From positions 17,344,018-17,408,017 of the forward strand of contig OX375872.1 in the NCBI GenBank assembly GCA_947359465.1: DNA of 64,000 nt. Reading direction: 5' to 3'. How positions within the stretch are numbered: the stretch's first letter is position 1; each line of letters opens with the position of its first letter. The DNA is from Metellina segmentata (taxonomy: Eukaryota; Arthropoda; Arachnida; Araneae; Tetragnathidae). The notes beneath the pieces are model-generated. The model was given only the letters and a program-made list of their open reading frames with translations. It ran no database searches and was not told the DNA's origin. Below, one piece after another: positions 9,833 to 20,659 of the stretch. Both the position numbers and the translations under genes were made by a program.

Positions 9833-10595
9833 CAATACCGGCTATATGGTCACCCTCTTATAAGGTCACCCCGCTTATATGGTCAGTTTTCTAAAGTACC
9901 GTCTAACGTAATAGGAGACATGTGTTAGAGCGCACCGCTTATACAGTCATTTTTTTTTCTCCTGGTTATCGGTTATATGGTCGTTTTTTTTTGTGAAAAA
10001 TAATAATTGTTGTACCATTTTTTGAGGCGGGTAAGCAACACAGAGAATGACCAGAAGAAAAAAAAGTCCGTACGACCCGCTCCCCCATTTCTCTTTTGCG
10101 TCGAATCATCGCCGGCGTTACCCCCCCCCCCCGAATCCTCTTCTTCCCCCAAGGACGACATGTGGACATCTGTCTGTTTATTGGTTGAAGTTATCTCTCC
10201 CTGTTTGAAAAGTACATTCAAATTGAGACGTAAAGAGTAAAGTATAATTTTGTTTCATTTGGATCATAACTTGACGAATAAGAACGTTCGTTTTTTCAAT
10301 ATGACTTCCAAAAGAAAGAATTTATCATTTGTTGAAAAAAATAAATGGATTTAAAAATTCCAATCTTTTAAAAGCTGCTTTCGCCAAAGCAAATTCGATA
10401 CCCCGGATTAACTTCGCGAATTAATTTTTAAAATGCTATTAAAAGTTTAACTATTTGTTTATGAGCTCTATATTCTGATACGCGAAAATAATCCTGCCAT
10501 AATTAAATAGTGTAGTATAGTTCCGCAATTATGATCACCTCACTTATATGGTCCGATTTTTCTGGACTGCTAAGATAACCATATAACCGATACTG
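9833..10595 (+). mobile_element. pogo/Tigger-like element, deleted (763 bp)
   Basis: The left end is CAATACCGGCTATATGGTCA and the right end is the inverse of CAGTATCGGTTATATGGTTA. GGTCACC...TTATATGGTCA-type sub-repeats follow inside both ends. Such subterminal ATATGGTC repeats and CAGTA ends are typical of Tigger-like elements. The interior contains a C-rich tract at about 10121-10132 and the transposase remnant described next. Most of the coding region has been deleted. Confidence 0.6.
10301..10354 (+). pseudogene. Remnant N-terminus of a pogo/Tigger (CENP-B-type) transposase
   Basis: From ATG at 10301 the frame reads MTSKRKNLSFVEKNKWI and then stops (TAA at 10352-10354). A basic start followed by a LSxxEKxxxI pattern is how the first helix of the CENP-B/pogo DNA-binding domain begins. 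The piece is only 17 codons, so this rests largely on its position inside an element with Tigger-like ends. Downstream codons continue with FRQSKFDTPD in the same sense, but stops intervene. Confidence 0.4.
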
Positions 10596-11339
10596 ACTGT
10601 ATATACATTATAATGATACAAAAATAATTATAATAGATCGATTCATTGTTGAGTTATCATCGTTTGAACAAAGAATCATACGACAGAAACAGTTCTTCAG
10701 AAAGCGAGCTGATTTGTACAATCGCGGAAAGAAAAGTCAATTCAGTTGAAAAGTAAGGATTCTATTAAAAAATCCAATTTTTCCAGAGCCAGGCAAATTT
10801 TCTCCTTTAAATAACGCACTTTCAAATGCAATTTTTATATTAATCCCAAGGTATCTCTTTCTTATCTGAGATTCAGAGGAAAGAGATGGAATCGATTAAA
10901 ATAATGGTACCCAATTCTGGAAGTTTAAAAATTAAAAGAGGCAGGAAAAAACAGATTAATTACTTTTTTAAAATTTTCTCATCCCCTAAATTAATTACTT
11001 TCAGCAGCGAAACTTCGTCTTCGAAGGATATCAATATTTTACTCTTCAGATAACCCGGAGAATGAAATAATCAAATCGTGAATTTGGAATTTTTTGTTTT
11101 TAATTAAGCAGTTTGCAGGTTTTTAAAATGGGGTATTACGTTTCTTTGTAGTTGTTTGGAAAGAAATAAAAAAATATTTTAAAGATATAAACTATCCCAT
11201 CTGGAGGTTTTTGATAGCCTTTAAGGGTTAATTTTTCAAAATGTTTGCCTTTTAATATACGGTTCAAAAAAATATAAAAAGGTTTTCAATTTTGTCAAGT
11301 AATCTTACGACTGCAACATGCATTTTTATTTCAGACTTT
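10596..11339. other. Unassigned AT-rich sequence
   Basis: No frame over 60 codons and no recognisable family. Confidence 0.35.
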
Positions 11340-11548
11340 GTAGGTATTTAAATATATGTAAGATATATACATAAAATAAAATAATAAATAAAATGCAAAT
11401 AAATGTAAAGTGTTAAAAAAATTAAATGTATGTAAAATAAAATAGCTAAATTAATTAAAAAAGTAAATAAATAAAAAAATGTAAATAAATAAATAAAATG
11501 TAAATAAATAAAAATGTAAATAAATATATGTAAAATGTAAAAAGTATA
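11340..11548. repeat. Low-complexity (TAAA/TGTAAATAAA)n tract
   Basis: Imperfect AAATAAATAAAATGTAAATA units over about 200 bp. This is simple-sequence DNA with no coding content. Confidence 0.8.
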
Positions 11549-11784
11549 AAATAAAACTATTTTTGTTGAAACATTTCCTTTTTAAAAGTATCGCAGTGTT
11601 TTTCTTATTTTATATCAGTTAACAGAAAATAAGAATTTTTTATAAATCTGCTTGCTCTGAATTTGAATGTAGCTATTTAAGGAACAAAGCTAGTATCCAA
11701 TTTGCACTGTTTTATAGCTATGTATTTTTTCAGATAAGTATCCTCTAGGAATATCTGGTATCAGTGACATGTCGGGCACGCCGG

Positions 11785-12500
11785 GTTAACATATTCGGAG
11801 GGCCGTATCTTGCCGGCGGACGGGAGAAACCGCTACTGAGGACCGTATTTATGCAAGCCAGGTAATTTTTTTTGAAGGGCCGTATCTGGTCTGTTTCCTA
11901 TTAAAGAAGCAGTTGTAGGTCCGTCACTGGACCTGCGGACCGGTTGAACCTGTTCTCCGGCAGTATCTGGACTGCGGGATTGATAAAAAATATTTGGAGG
12001 ACACTACCTGGTCAGAGGAAATGGTAAAAATATTTGGAGGGTCAAATGTGTTCTGGGAAAATCTATTCTGAGGGCCGTTTCTGGACCTCGAGCCTGATAA
12101 AGATATTTGGAGGACCATAGGTGTTCTGGGAAAACTTATTCGGAGGGCCATTTCTGGACCTCGAGCCTGATAAAGATATTTGGTGAACTGGATCTGAGGG
12201 CCGGAAAAACTATTTGGGGTACCATATCTGGTCTGCCAGGATTTCGACCATTCAAACTACTATTTCGGAAACCGTATTTGGATTGTGGGCCTGTTAAAAA
12301 TATTTAGAGGAATTTATCTGGGCCTAGTAAAAATATTTGGGGGGCCGAATTTGGTGTATGAACCGGGATAATCTATTTGAGGGATCTTATCTGAACAGCG
12401 GGACGGATAAAGGTATTTGAGGTCTGTATCTGGTCTGCGTGCTAGGTAACCTGTTCGGAGGGTTAGTCTGCGCCCCTGATAATATCGTTTGCAGGGTCTA
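11785..12500. repeat. Minisatellite, ~37-40-bp unit, ~700 bp
   Basis: The array repeats a GC-richer unit of the form GGAGGGCCGTATCTGGACTG then CGGGCCTGATAAAAATATTT. In places it alternates with GGTGTTCTGGGAAAACTATT to give a higher-order period of about 74 bp (clearest at 12030-12190). Frames on both strands are by-products of the repeat. Confidence 0.8.
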
Positions 12501-12593
12501 GTCTAAGGGACCTGAAATTGAAACATTTTCTACATCTAATCTATCTTACGCGCACAGTCCTTTATCTTGTACGGTATTTGGTGTACAGATTGG

Positions 12594-12788
12594 TTAACTC
12601 TCCAAATGGTTTCGACGAGATTTTCTTAATGACGAGCCTGATGAAGATTAGATCAAGACATTATTTTCTACTCACGAGATGTCTCGTCCATCAAGATCTT
12701 GTCAACTTTTTCTTTTGATGAGATATCTCATGTATTAAGATCTCGTAAATTTTGATAATACCTTGTCGAGACAACCACCAAGAGGTTT
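12594..12788. mobile_element. MITE-A with TTAA left border
   Basis: TTAACTCTCCAAATGGTTTC opens the element at 12594. Palindromic units follow. The right end GTCGAGACAACCACCAAGAG is followed by TTTA in place of TTAA. Confidence 0.75.
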
Positions 12789-13149
12789 ACACCTCATCCC
12801 GACATCGAAATTCGCTCAAGCAGCTATGCTAATTATAATATCTGTAATTATCCAGTAAATATTTGGTTGTTTTAGAGTTTTATGGCCCAAGGGCCATATT
12901 TGGCCAAGCATAAGTCCATGTCAAGTAAAAAAAATTTCGTGAAACGAAAAAAGGGATTAGGGAACATAGTGATAGGATGAATGCAGATAAAGATCGCTTG
13001 GGTATCGGTCGAGCGTGACTCCCGTGCAGACCTCTCCTGGGAGAAAAGATTACTAGAGTTATTCGGGTTTGTGAAGCCAGTTCACACATAAAGGATATGT
13101 TCTCCTGAGGGCAGCAAATATAGGGTAAGTAGGTATTTTGAATAATGCC
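12789..13149. other. Unassigned sequence with a 69-codon minus-strand frame
   Basis: The minus-strand frame at 12880-13089 does not resemble a family I know. A TTATGGCCCAAGGGCC motif near 12880 faintly recalls the dispersed repeat at 22083-22204 (TTATGGCCCACGGGGC), but the similarity is too short to define an element. Confidence 0.35.
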
Positions 13150-13283
13150 TCACTGGAGCAACACAGCGGGCTATTGGCGATGATCCAAGCTCAAACCGGA
13201 AGGAAAGATACAATTACAACACCACGTAATTTTGAAACACTGTCAGATGACGAGGTCACACCTGAGCTGGCACTCCGAGAGCA
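13150..13283 (-). repeat. SINE-1, tail half
   Basis: CACTGGAGCAACACAGCGGG through the CAGATGACGAGGTCACACC landmark to CTGAGCTGGCACTCC, where the copy breaks off. The head is absent. Confidence 0.8.
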
Positions 13284-13792
13284 GTAAGTGCTTGAAATTG
13301 CGACGTACGTCGCAGAACTAAGTCTTTGCAGAAAAATGTTTCCTTAATTTTTTATCAAAATTTAGGCTGATTTTTTCTTTAATCGTAAGTTACGATATTC
13401 TGCATTGAAAAGCGCGCTTCCTTGCACCACCTTTTTTTCTTTTCTAGCTAGCCCTTCTGTTTGCATATTCAGAAGGTTATAGGCTACATTGATTCGCTGT
13501 TAGAACAATATAGTGTATATTTTGAAAAAGAGGAAAAAACTGACATCTTCCTATGGCACTCGAATGGGATGTTTAATTTTGAGTATTTAATATAACCAAG
13601 AAATGATGTCAATTCTGAGCAGAAGGAAGAATTGGAAGCTTTTCCTGATTTTATTTCATTTATAAAATTCTTTACATAGGTTCTGCAGTATGAAGAAGAA
13701 AAAAAAAAGATTTATATTTTCAGTACACTCATTTTACTACATGTATTTACAGAAATCTTGAAAAATGTACGTAAAATGAATATTTTTTCCAG

Positions 13793-14163
13793 CTGAAGGT
13801 TCTTATAAAGCATGCCATAAATGAATTGAAGTCAGAGATACACAAATTAATTAAATTCATTATTTTTGTTCTGTCTGTACCTGTGTCTGAAGCAATTTGT
13901 GAATCTTGGGGATCAACAATAGATAAAATTGTTTGCAAAAGAACCAATGTTGTTGAGGGAGATGATGCAGTCACTGGAACAACTGATATGCGTATGCTTT
14001 TTTTTTCAAATGGTGTACCACCTGGTCATTAAACAGAAAGGAAATTATTAAAAGCAGCCCTTTTTTCTATGTTTGGATCAAATATACTTATCAATAACAC
14101 ATCTTCTATGTCAATGACAAAATATTTCACTTTAAAAGTTTTCGACCAGAATTGTAAATTCTG
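13793..14163 (+). pseudogene. Exon-like fragment of an unknown protein, one in-frame stop
   Basis: A pyrimidine-rich run ending in TTTTTTCCAG (13783-13792) looks like a 3' splice site. It is followed by an open frame starting LKVLIKHAINELKSEIHKLI. The frame includes FVLSVPVSEAICESWGSTID and the acidic stretch VVEGDDAVTGTTDMRM, and then meets TAA at 14030-14032. The same frame carries on for about 43 more codons (TERKLLKAALFSMFGS ... SMSMTKYFTLKVF) to TGA. An AATAAA signal follows near 14185. This pattern suggests a last coding exon, or a domesticated or transposon-derived protein, with a nonsense lesion or a genuine early stop. The PVSEAICESxGSxID stretch reminds me of C-terminal parts of repetitive arthropod transposon-type proteins, but I cannot name the family. 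No function is assigned. Confidence 0.4.
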
Positions 14164-14368
14164 AAAGTATGCCTTGGTTTTAAATAAATAAAGTTAATTA
14201 ATTTTGATGTTTTATAAAAATGTGTAATACACATTTAGCCGATAGTTGTAATTTACGTCTGTTTTTTATTTTATTGCAGTTTTCAAAATTTGGACAAAAT
14301 GCCTGCAGAACAATTGCAATTGTTTGGAGTTGTGTTACAAAATACTGAATACAATTCTGCACTTGGGA

Positions 14369-14538
14369 CTGGCACACAACTCTCCAAACTACCCTACCAC
14401 GCCCACGTGGGGGGCATTTAAGATAAACTTAACGTGCGCTAACCCACACGTACACGACGGTCTTTGCTTCGATTCGAACTCGCACCCGGAGGTTTGCGAA
14501 TCTAAGTCGTTACTCTTCCCACCGGGCTACCGCGGACC
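14369..14538 (-). repeat. SINE-1, head half
   Basis: The plus strand reads GGCACACAACTCTCCAAACT, the inverse of the GTGCACGTTAAA region, a clear reversed B box (GATTCGAAC) and CGGGCTACCGCGG. The tail half is missing. Confidence 0.85.
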
Positions 14539-15030
14539 ATACAAATATAAGGTATTGCACAAATATATGATAAAAAGGTTTACTGTCTATGAGATAACAA
14601 AAAGGTACATGAAAGTATTTCTCATTTTAGCATGGGAAACAATATATTGCATTAACGCTTGTTTTATATTCTAAAAGTGCAGTTTATTCCTTCCATATAC
14701 AGCTCTGAAATATCTTTTAACAACAGATCTCGTTAAAAAGTTTTGTTCTGTTAGCCTAAGGCGAATGGAATTATGTTCCTTATTCCAAATATTTATTACA
14801 ATACTTGCTTTCTGATAGCGGAAATTTTAGTTTCCGATAAAAATCTGTATATATGATTGTTAGTTTGGTGTTTTATTTGATTGGGAATAAAAAAAAATAA
14901 CCATGGCTAACATAGTCACGTTTTAGGAAAGGTTTCTAATTATTTTTACATGTTTACTGTAAGAATTGGAAAGGAATAAGAATTTCGAACATGTATGCCA
15001 CGCTTAGAAAGATATAAACATGAATACATT
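14539..15030. other. Unassigned sequence
   Basis: Nothing recognisable; AT-rich, short frames only. Confidence 0.35.
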
Positions 15031-16016
15031 TTAACCCTTTGAGCGCCTCGAAATTTCTGTGTAGTGTTCCTTTTATCCCACAACACACTTAATGACTGAA
15101 GAACTATAACTTTCTAAAACATCTATGGATTATTTCAACCTTTCCAAATATTCTCTTGGTCCTTTCTGTAGAATAGAATTCTTTAAACAATTCATTGGTC
15201 TTACTTTGGAATAGAATTCGAATGATTTTTTTTAAAGATTATAATCCTACGCAACTATTAAATGGATTATTCGCTTGGTAAGGTCATGTAATTTTAATTA
15301 ACGTCCTACTAGAGCAACATAACAGGCTATTGATCCTTCACTTGGAATATAATTATTCGTAACTATTCGATTTGCTCATTCTGTAGACTTGAATATCTTG
15401 GAAAAATTTTATTGGTCCTTTCATTACAACAGAATCCTTTGGAACGATTCTATTGGTCCTTCCCTAAGAACAAATCGCTTGGAAAGATTCTTATGCCCAT
15501 TTACGTAACTAGAATCCCCCTTTGGGATGATCCTTTCCTTCTAATAGAAACCTTTGGGATGATTATTTCCTTTTATAGAATCTTTTGGAGCAATTCTATT
15601 TGTCCATTCTGTAGAATATAATCTATAGGAAAGATTGCATGGCTCCTTTCTTTAGAATAGAGTCTTTGATTATATTGGTCCTTTATTTGAATTGAATTTT
15701 TGGAATAATTTTATTTCTACTTTCCTTAGAAAAGAATCATTTGAAACAATTCACTAGTCTTTGCTAGGAAAGGAACAATCCTATTGACCCTTTTTAAGAA
15801 TAAAATCCTTTGGTAAGATTCACTTGGTTCTTCACTTAGAATAGAATCCTTTGGAAAGATTCAATTGGTCCTTCACTTGGAATAAAATCCTTTGGAACGA
15901 TTCTATTGACCCATTCGGTAGAATAGAATCGTTTTTACGGAAAGATTCTATTGGCAAAGAAGGTCAATGCAAGTTGCAAGGTAGAATAATGCGCGTGAAC
16001 ACCCTCATTGGGTTAA
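15031..16016 (+). mobile_element. MITE-B, full length, TTAA both ends (986 bp)
   Basis: MITE-B starts TTAACCCTTTGAGCGCCTCG at 15031 and ends GAACACCCTCATTGGGTTAA at 16016. CCCT/AGGG ends inside TTAA are the piggyBac-type signature. The interior is a degenerate tandem array of a ~40-bp unit, AATAGAATCCTTTGGAAAGA then TTCTATTGGTCCTTTCCTTA. A SINE-1 tail fragment (15290-15336) lies inside. There is no transposase, so it is non-autonomous. Confidence 0.8.
15290..15336 (-). repeat. SINE-1 tail fragment within MITE-B
   Basis: TTTTAATTAACGTCCTACTA followed by GAGCAACATAACAGGCTATT. Only the 3' terminal portion is present. Confidence 0.7.
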
Positions 16017-16134
16017 ATACATTCTCTTTTTAGAATGTTGGGTCCACTACCTGTTACAAGTAACTCGTCGATTCACATTATTATGGTCATGATCAGAAAT
16101 AAGTCATATTTACACGACATTACAAACAATGATT

Positions 16135-16560
16135 TTCCAGTCAAGTAAATAGTCATACACACAATATGTACTGCACTCTATGACAATAATCGAAATGTAT
16201 GAGACATACTTATAAAAAGTGCCAAACATGTTTGTTTCAACATTTCCATATAAAAGTTGTTGAGAAGAAATTGTTTTTAAATATTCCATAATTTTCGTTT
16301 GGCTTTGTAGACTCTAGGTGTTGGTTTATGTAATGCAAAGGCGCAAAGTAATTTTTTTTCATCAAGTAAATGTACATACAAACCAACTATATAAGAGGAT
16401 AATAATCTGAATGGATGTATGAATTAAACTTATAAAATATATAACATGTATACTTTTATAAGTTCATAGTGAAAAGCATGCTTCTTTCACACACTTCTAG
16501 AAAAGTTGATGAGAAGAAATTGTCTCTATTTAAATGTTTCATAACTTCAGTTAATATGAC
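16135..16560. repeat. Degenerate tandem pair, ~245-bp unit
   Basis: AGTCAAGTAAATAGTCATAC ... GTTGAGAAGAAATTGTTTTT (16139-16280) is echoed by ATCAAGTAAATGTACATACA ... GATGAGAAGAAATTGTCTCT (16360-16530). Two units only. Confidence 0.5.
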
Positions 16561-16709
16561 AATTTTGTACAATTACCTTCATCGTATTTTATTTTAACAT
16601 AAATGTTATACCATAAGCTTAAAAAATAAAAATTAAAATTAAAATTATCGTGTGCATTGAAATGAAATTTTATGATAAACCTACAACACGTTCGCATGCA
16701 GGTAGTCAG

Positions 16710-17307
16710 TAGTGATGTGACATCGACAGCAAAACATCGATGTTCAAAATTAAAACATCGCCCCAAAACATCGATGGTTTTAAAATTCAGGGTACTTAAA
16801 CTGTTTTTCCATAATTTTTTAAAACTGGTTTAGCGACTACTGTTGCCACAGCGACAGAAAAACATCGATGTTCAAAATTAAAACATCGATATTGATAATA
16901 CATCGCCCCAAAACCATCGATGTTTTTAAAATTCAGTGTATTTAAACTTTTTCCCCTAATTCTTATAACTGGTTTAGCAACTATTGATGCGACATCGACA
17001 GCAAAACACATGGATGTTGATAATACATCGCCCAAAAACATCACTCCAATACATCGATCTTTTTTATAAAACATCGATGTTTTAAAAACATAGACATCGA
17101 TGTCGCATCCCTACTTTTCAGACCCTTCACCCTTGGCCATTTTGGTCTAAAAGTATGTTCAATTAGCTGATTATGAAAATTATCCTACTTGGTTATTTTT
17201 AAAATTTTTATAACAGTACTTTTTTCATTTAAAAATAAAACATCGATATATATAAACACCGATGTTACAAAAACATCGACTCTAATACATCGATGTTAAA
17301 TACATCG
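16710..17307. mobile_element. hAT-like CATCGATG element, copy B
   Basis: It starts TAGTGATGTGACATCGACAG, a mutated form of the family end. It carries two full internal units and a partial third, plus the conserved non-repeat segment around GACCCTTCACCCTTGGCC. The far end stops at TACATCG and runs straight into a SINE-1 tail (GCACTGGAAGAGC), so the right terminal repeat has been lost. The orientation is opposite to copies A and C. Confidence 0.75.
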
Positions 17308-17470
17308 CACTGGAAGAGCACAGTCAGCTATTGGCGACGGTCCGGAATGAATCACAAAGTGGAAATAACTGAGGACAATACGAGGTAATTTTGAACCACA
17401 GTTAGATGACAAGTGAACATCTGAGCTAGCTCCCAACTATCCAAACTTTCACTCCACACCAACGTGGGGA
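17305..17470 (-). repeat. SINE-1, tail half (left arm of an inverted SINE cluster)
   Basis: GCTATTGGCGACGGTCCGGA, GAACCACAGTTAGATGAC and ACACCAACGTGGGG are seen. The copy is joined head-on to the plus copy that follows. Confidence 0.8.
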
Positions 17471-17471
17471 A

Positions 17472-17730
17472 GTAGTAACCCGTTTGGAATAGTAACGAAT
17501 TAGCAAAAATAGGTTTCGAATTCGAATCCAACCAAAGACCGTAGTGTACAAGGGGCTTGGTGCGCGTTAAATCTGTCGTGGATTCAAACGTTTTCACGTT
17601 AGCGTGGTGTGGAAGTTTGGAGAGTGGGGTGCCAATTTGACCTCGTCATTTGAACATGGTTCTAAAGTACGTGGTATTGTCCTAGGTTCTTTCCCTATGG
17701 GTTTGAACCCAGATTCTCGGCTTGTGATGC
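17472..17730 (+). repeat. SINE-1, plus copy in inverted cluster
   Basis: A box GTAACCCGTTTGG, B box AATTCGAATCC and the whole body to CTTTCCCTATGGGTTTGAAC are present. The tail is lost. Confidence 0.85.
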
Positions 17731-17770
17731 GCCCTCACGATGTTCGTTGAATACCTACTTATCACACAAC

Positions 17771-17917
17771 GGGGGAACATATGAGGCTACGACATATTTA
17801 ACGTGCAACAGCCCCCCCCCCCTTCGTACACGACGTTCTTTGGTTGGACCTAGTTTCGAACTCACAACCCTCCGGTTGCTAATCCGTTACTCTTCCAACT
17901 GTGCTACCGCGGCCCTC
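17771..17917 (-). repeat. SINE-1, head half (right arm of inverted cluster)
   Basis: The reversed body and head run from GAACATATGAGGCTACGACA to TGTGCTACCGCGGCCC, with a C-rich expansion at 17811-17822. Confidence 0.8.
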
Positions 17918-18611
17918 TAGTACATAAGTGTTGTACATTCGAAACGCAAAAAAAAAAAATACAAACCTTGCTTCAAATGATCGTAGTTTGCGATTTAATT
18001 TTGATTAAGAACAATATGACTGTTAAGCTTAATTACATTTACAACATAGTCGTGCATAGCATTCAATGTGAATAAAACAAGCTTCCTAAAAGTGTTTCTC
18101 TTTAGATGTAATGTATTAAACGATTAATTCCCTTACAATTATTCCGTGAAATTTATGGTTCCTCGTTACTTGAGTTGGTTAGATGCTAAGATAAAAATAA
18201 ATGGAGGAAGGGGCATCCATTGCTCATGTGGGCTAATGGATTAATTCGTTCTTAAAAGCACGTGGCTTGCTTAGCATGGTATATCACCCTTCGGAATGAG
18301 AAAGACTGCTTTGGATTCGAATTCAGAAGGAATTGCTGTTCCTGACTGATATTTCTATTAACTTACACATTTACATACAGAAAAGAAAACTTTCGCGTTA
18401 TGGAAATTGAACCCGAAGAGAAACATGGACGTACTTTTTTATTTCCTTCTCCATCTAGTAAGAGGGTATAAAACTTCAAAACAAAACTATTAGAAAGATT
18501 AGAAACTTGTGAAAAGTTAGTCGATGGCCTTTTCGGTAGAGCAGTACGTCCTCCATCATTAGGACAAAAGTAAGATGACAATAGGAAAATACGACATTTC
18601 CCCCCAAAACG
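17918..18611. other. Unassigned sequence
   Basis: It contains an A-tract at about 17947-17960. An 83-codon minus-strand frame (18363-18614) has no recognisable motif. Confidence 0.35.
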
Positions 18612-18973
18612 CACAATCTTTTCAAGGGATTATGTTCTAAGAAATTGAAAAATAGAATTATCTAAATAGATTCTATTCTAAGAAGTAAGCGACCATAGAA
18701 AAACACAAGTTTAACCGACTGAGGAGATACTATAGATCATTTCCTCAGAATAGAATCCATTTAGAAGATTTTATTGCTCCTTTCCTGAGAATACGAGTAG
18801 AATCCTTTGGAATAATTCTGTGGTATTTCTCACTCTAAAAATACTATTCTTTAAAAAAAAAAGAATTCTTTCGGTTAAAAAGGTTGTAAAAGTGAATGTA
18901 AAGAGGGTCAGGTCATGCAGTGAAGACTGCAGTTTGTAAGGTTGAATTATGCGTGAACCCCTCAGAGGGTTAA
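18612..18973 (+). mobile_element. MITE-B, mixed/rearranged copy ending in TTAA
   Basis: Left part (to ~18703) is in the minus orientation (AGATTCTATTCTAAGAAGTA). The right part is in the plus orientation and ends GAACCCCTCAGAGGGTTAA at 18973. Together with the next copy it forms an inverted pair. Confidence 0.65.
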
Positions 18974-19015
18974 GTATGGCTGTCAGCTGCTTTGAAGAGT
19001 CCATACACTTAGTTC

Positions 19016-19560
19016 CACATTGTAAACTGCAGTCTTCCCTGCATGACTTTTAATCAATTTTGATCTTCTTGACCAATAAAATATTTCTGATGGAGTTGTT
19101 CTGAGGAAATGAGGAGTAGAATATTTCAAATAGATTATATTATAAAGAAATGAGAAATAGAATCTTTTCACTACATTCTATTCTTAGGAAGTAAGCTATA
19201 TAACCTTTTCAGTAGATTCTATTTTAAGAAAATGAGCGACACTATCTTTTTAATGTTTTCTATTCTTAATAAAGGACCTAGAGAATATTTCCAAAGGATT
19301 ATATTGTAAGGAAATGAGAAATAAAATCTTTCTGAAGGATTCTATTCTAATGAAGGGACTAATTGGATCCTTACAAAGGATTATATTTTAAGGAAATAAG
19401 CACGATAATCTTTCTAAAATATTCTATTACAAGGGATATAATACTTCTAAAGGTTGAAAGAATGCATAGATTCTTTAAAAAGGTATGGTAAAGTAGTTAT
19501 CAAATGTGTTGTGCGTTAAAAGGATTAGTACATTACTCGGAAATCTCTCGATGGACTAAA
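19016..19560 (-). mobile_element. MITE-B, inverted partner
   Basis: It begins at TTGTAAACTGCAGTCTTCCC, the inverse of GACTGCAGTTTGTAAGG at 18929-18945. It then has many AAGGATTCTATTCTAAGG units and closes with GAAAGAATGCATAGATTCTT and TACTCGGAAATCTCTCG. The far TTAA end is not preserved. Confidence 0.7.
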
Positions 19561-20011
19561 TATGTTTAGAATAGTAAATAGAATAGTAATGCCACAAGTA
19601 ACTTTTTAAACTGACTCCTTCCAAGCTGAGCTTAACGTCAGGGAGGCATTAGTATCACTATCACTCCCTAATGTGTTCGACAATGTTTAACTCGAGAGCA
19701 TATCTCCGAACTTCTGACCACTTTTGCTTGCTTGGAATTAAACTGGGAGGAAATAATTCCCAATAATGTTGAAAAAGATGGCAGATTTGTTGATTTCCTT
19801 ACTTTTGATATAAAGCATGTATTCTTGCAAGCATAGTTTCAAAGCTCGTTTGGTTTGACGAAGATGATAGTTTGACTGATAACCTGATAACAGTATAATC
19901 ATTCAGTCAAGTATTGATTGTTTTGTTTTCTAGCGACATCAGATACTTTTAAACGCAGCATTTAGTCTCATCCTAGCACAGCCACCTTCTAGTGGTTGTA
20001 TGGGCAAAGTA
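19561..20011. other. Unassigned sequence
   Basis: No family or frame recognised. Confidence 0.35.
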
Positions 20012-20203
20012 TTTTGTCATTAGCAAAACTGACTAGATATTGATGGATGAGATTTCTCGTCATTAGAAAAAGATCTGACCAGATCTTCATTTCGTCATCA
20101 TCAAAAAATCGGCAATATCGTGATGACGAGGTATCTCGTCCTTAGCAAAACGTGTCCGACTTTTATGGAGGCGATATCTTGTCGAAACCACTAACCCTAT
20201 AGT
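20012..20203. mobile_element. MITE-A, partial
   Basis: GATGAGATTTCTCGTCATTA and GACGAGGTATCTCGTCCTTA are followed by the terminal GTCGAAACCACTAACCCT. The border is scrambled and no TTAA is seen. Confidence 0.65.
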
Positions 20204-20271
20204 AACTAACCCTACTAACCCAATTTTGGAGATTTTCCCTTGCAGGGCTGAATGTAAATTTCCCGTCGCCC

Positions 20272-20560
20272 TTTGGGCCCCTGGTAGTCCGGTGGAAAGA
20301 GCAACGGATTAGAAGCCGAAGCGTTGCGAGTTCGAATCCAAGACCGTCATGTACAAGGGAAGCTGGAGCACGTTAAATATGTCCTCAAATGTCCACATAA
20401 GCGTGAGTAGAACTTTAAAGAATGGGGTTCCAGCCCAGGTGTGACCTACATGGTTCAAAATTACGTGATGCTGTCCACTTTCCCTTTGGGTTTCATTCCA
20501 AATAGTCGCCAATAGCCCGTTGTGTTGCTCTAGTGTGACGTTAATTAATATACCTACCTT
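20272..20560 (+). repeat. SINE-1, near full length
   Basis: Head GGTAGTCCGGTGGAAAGAGC, intact B box GAGTTCGAATCC, complete body and tail GACGTTAATTAATATACCTA. Confidence 0.9.
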
Positions 20561-20659
20561 TTCTACACTTAGTAATTCGTTTAGAGAAAAGAGGCGAAGA
20601 TGTTCACCATCATGAAGACATAAACCTCACTTCAACAGTAATTTAAAATAGTCATAAAA

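Noticed and set aside
10007..10240. 77-82 codon overlapping frames
   Set aside because: They read a C-rich tract and the flanks inside a deleted Tigger-like element.
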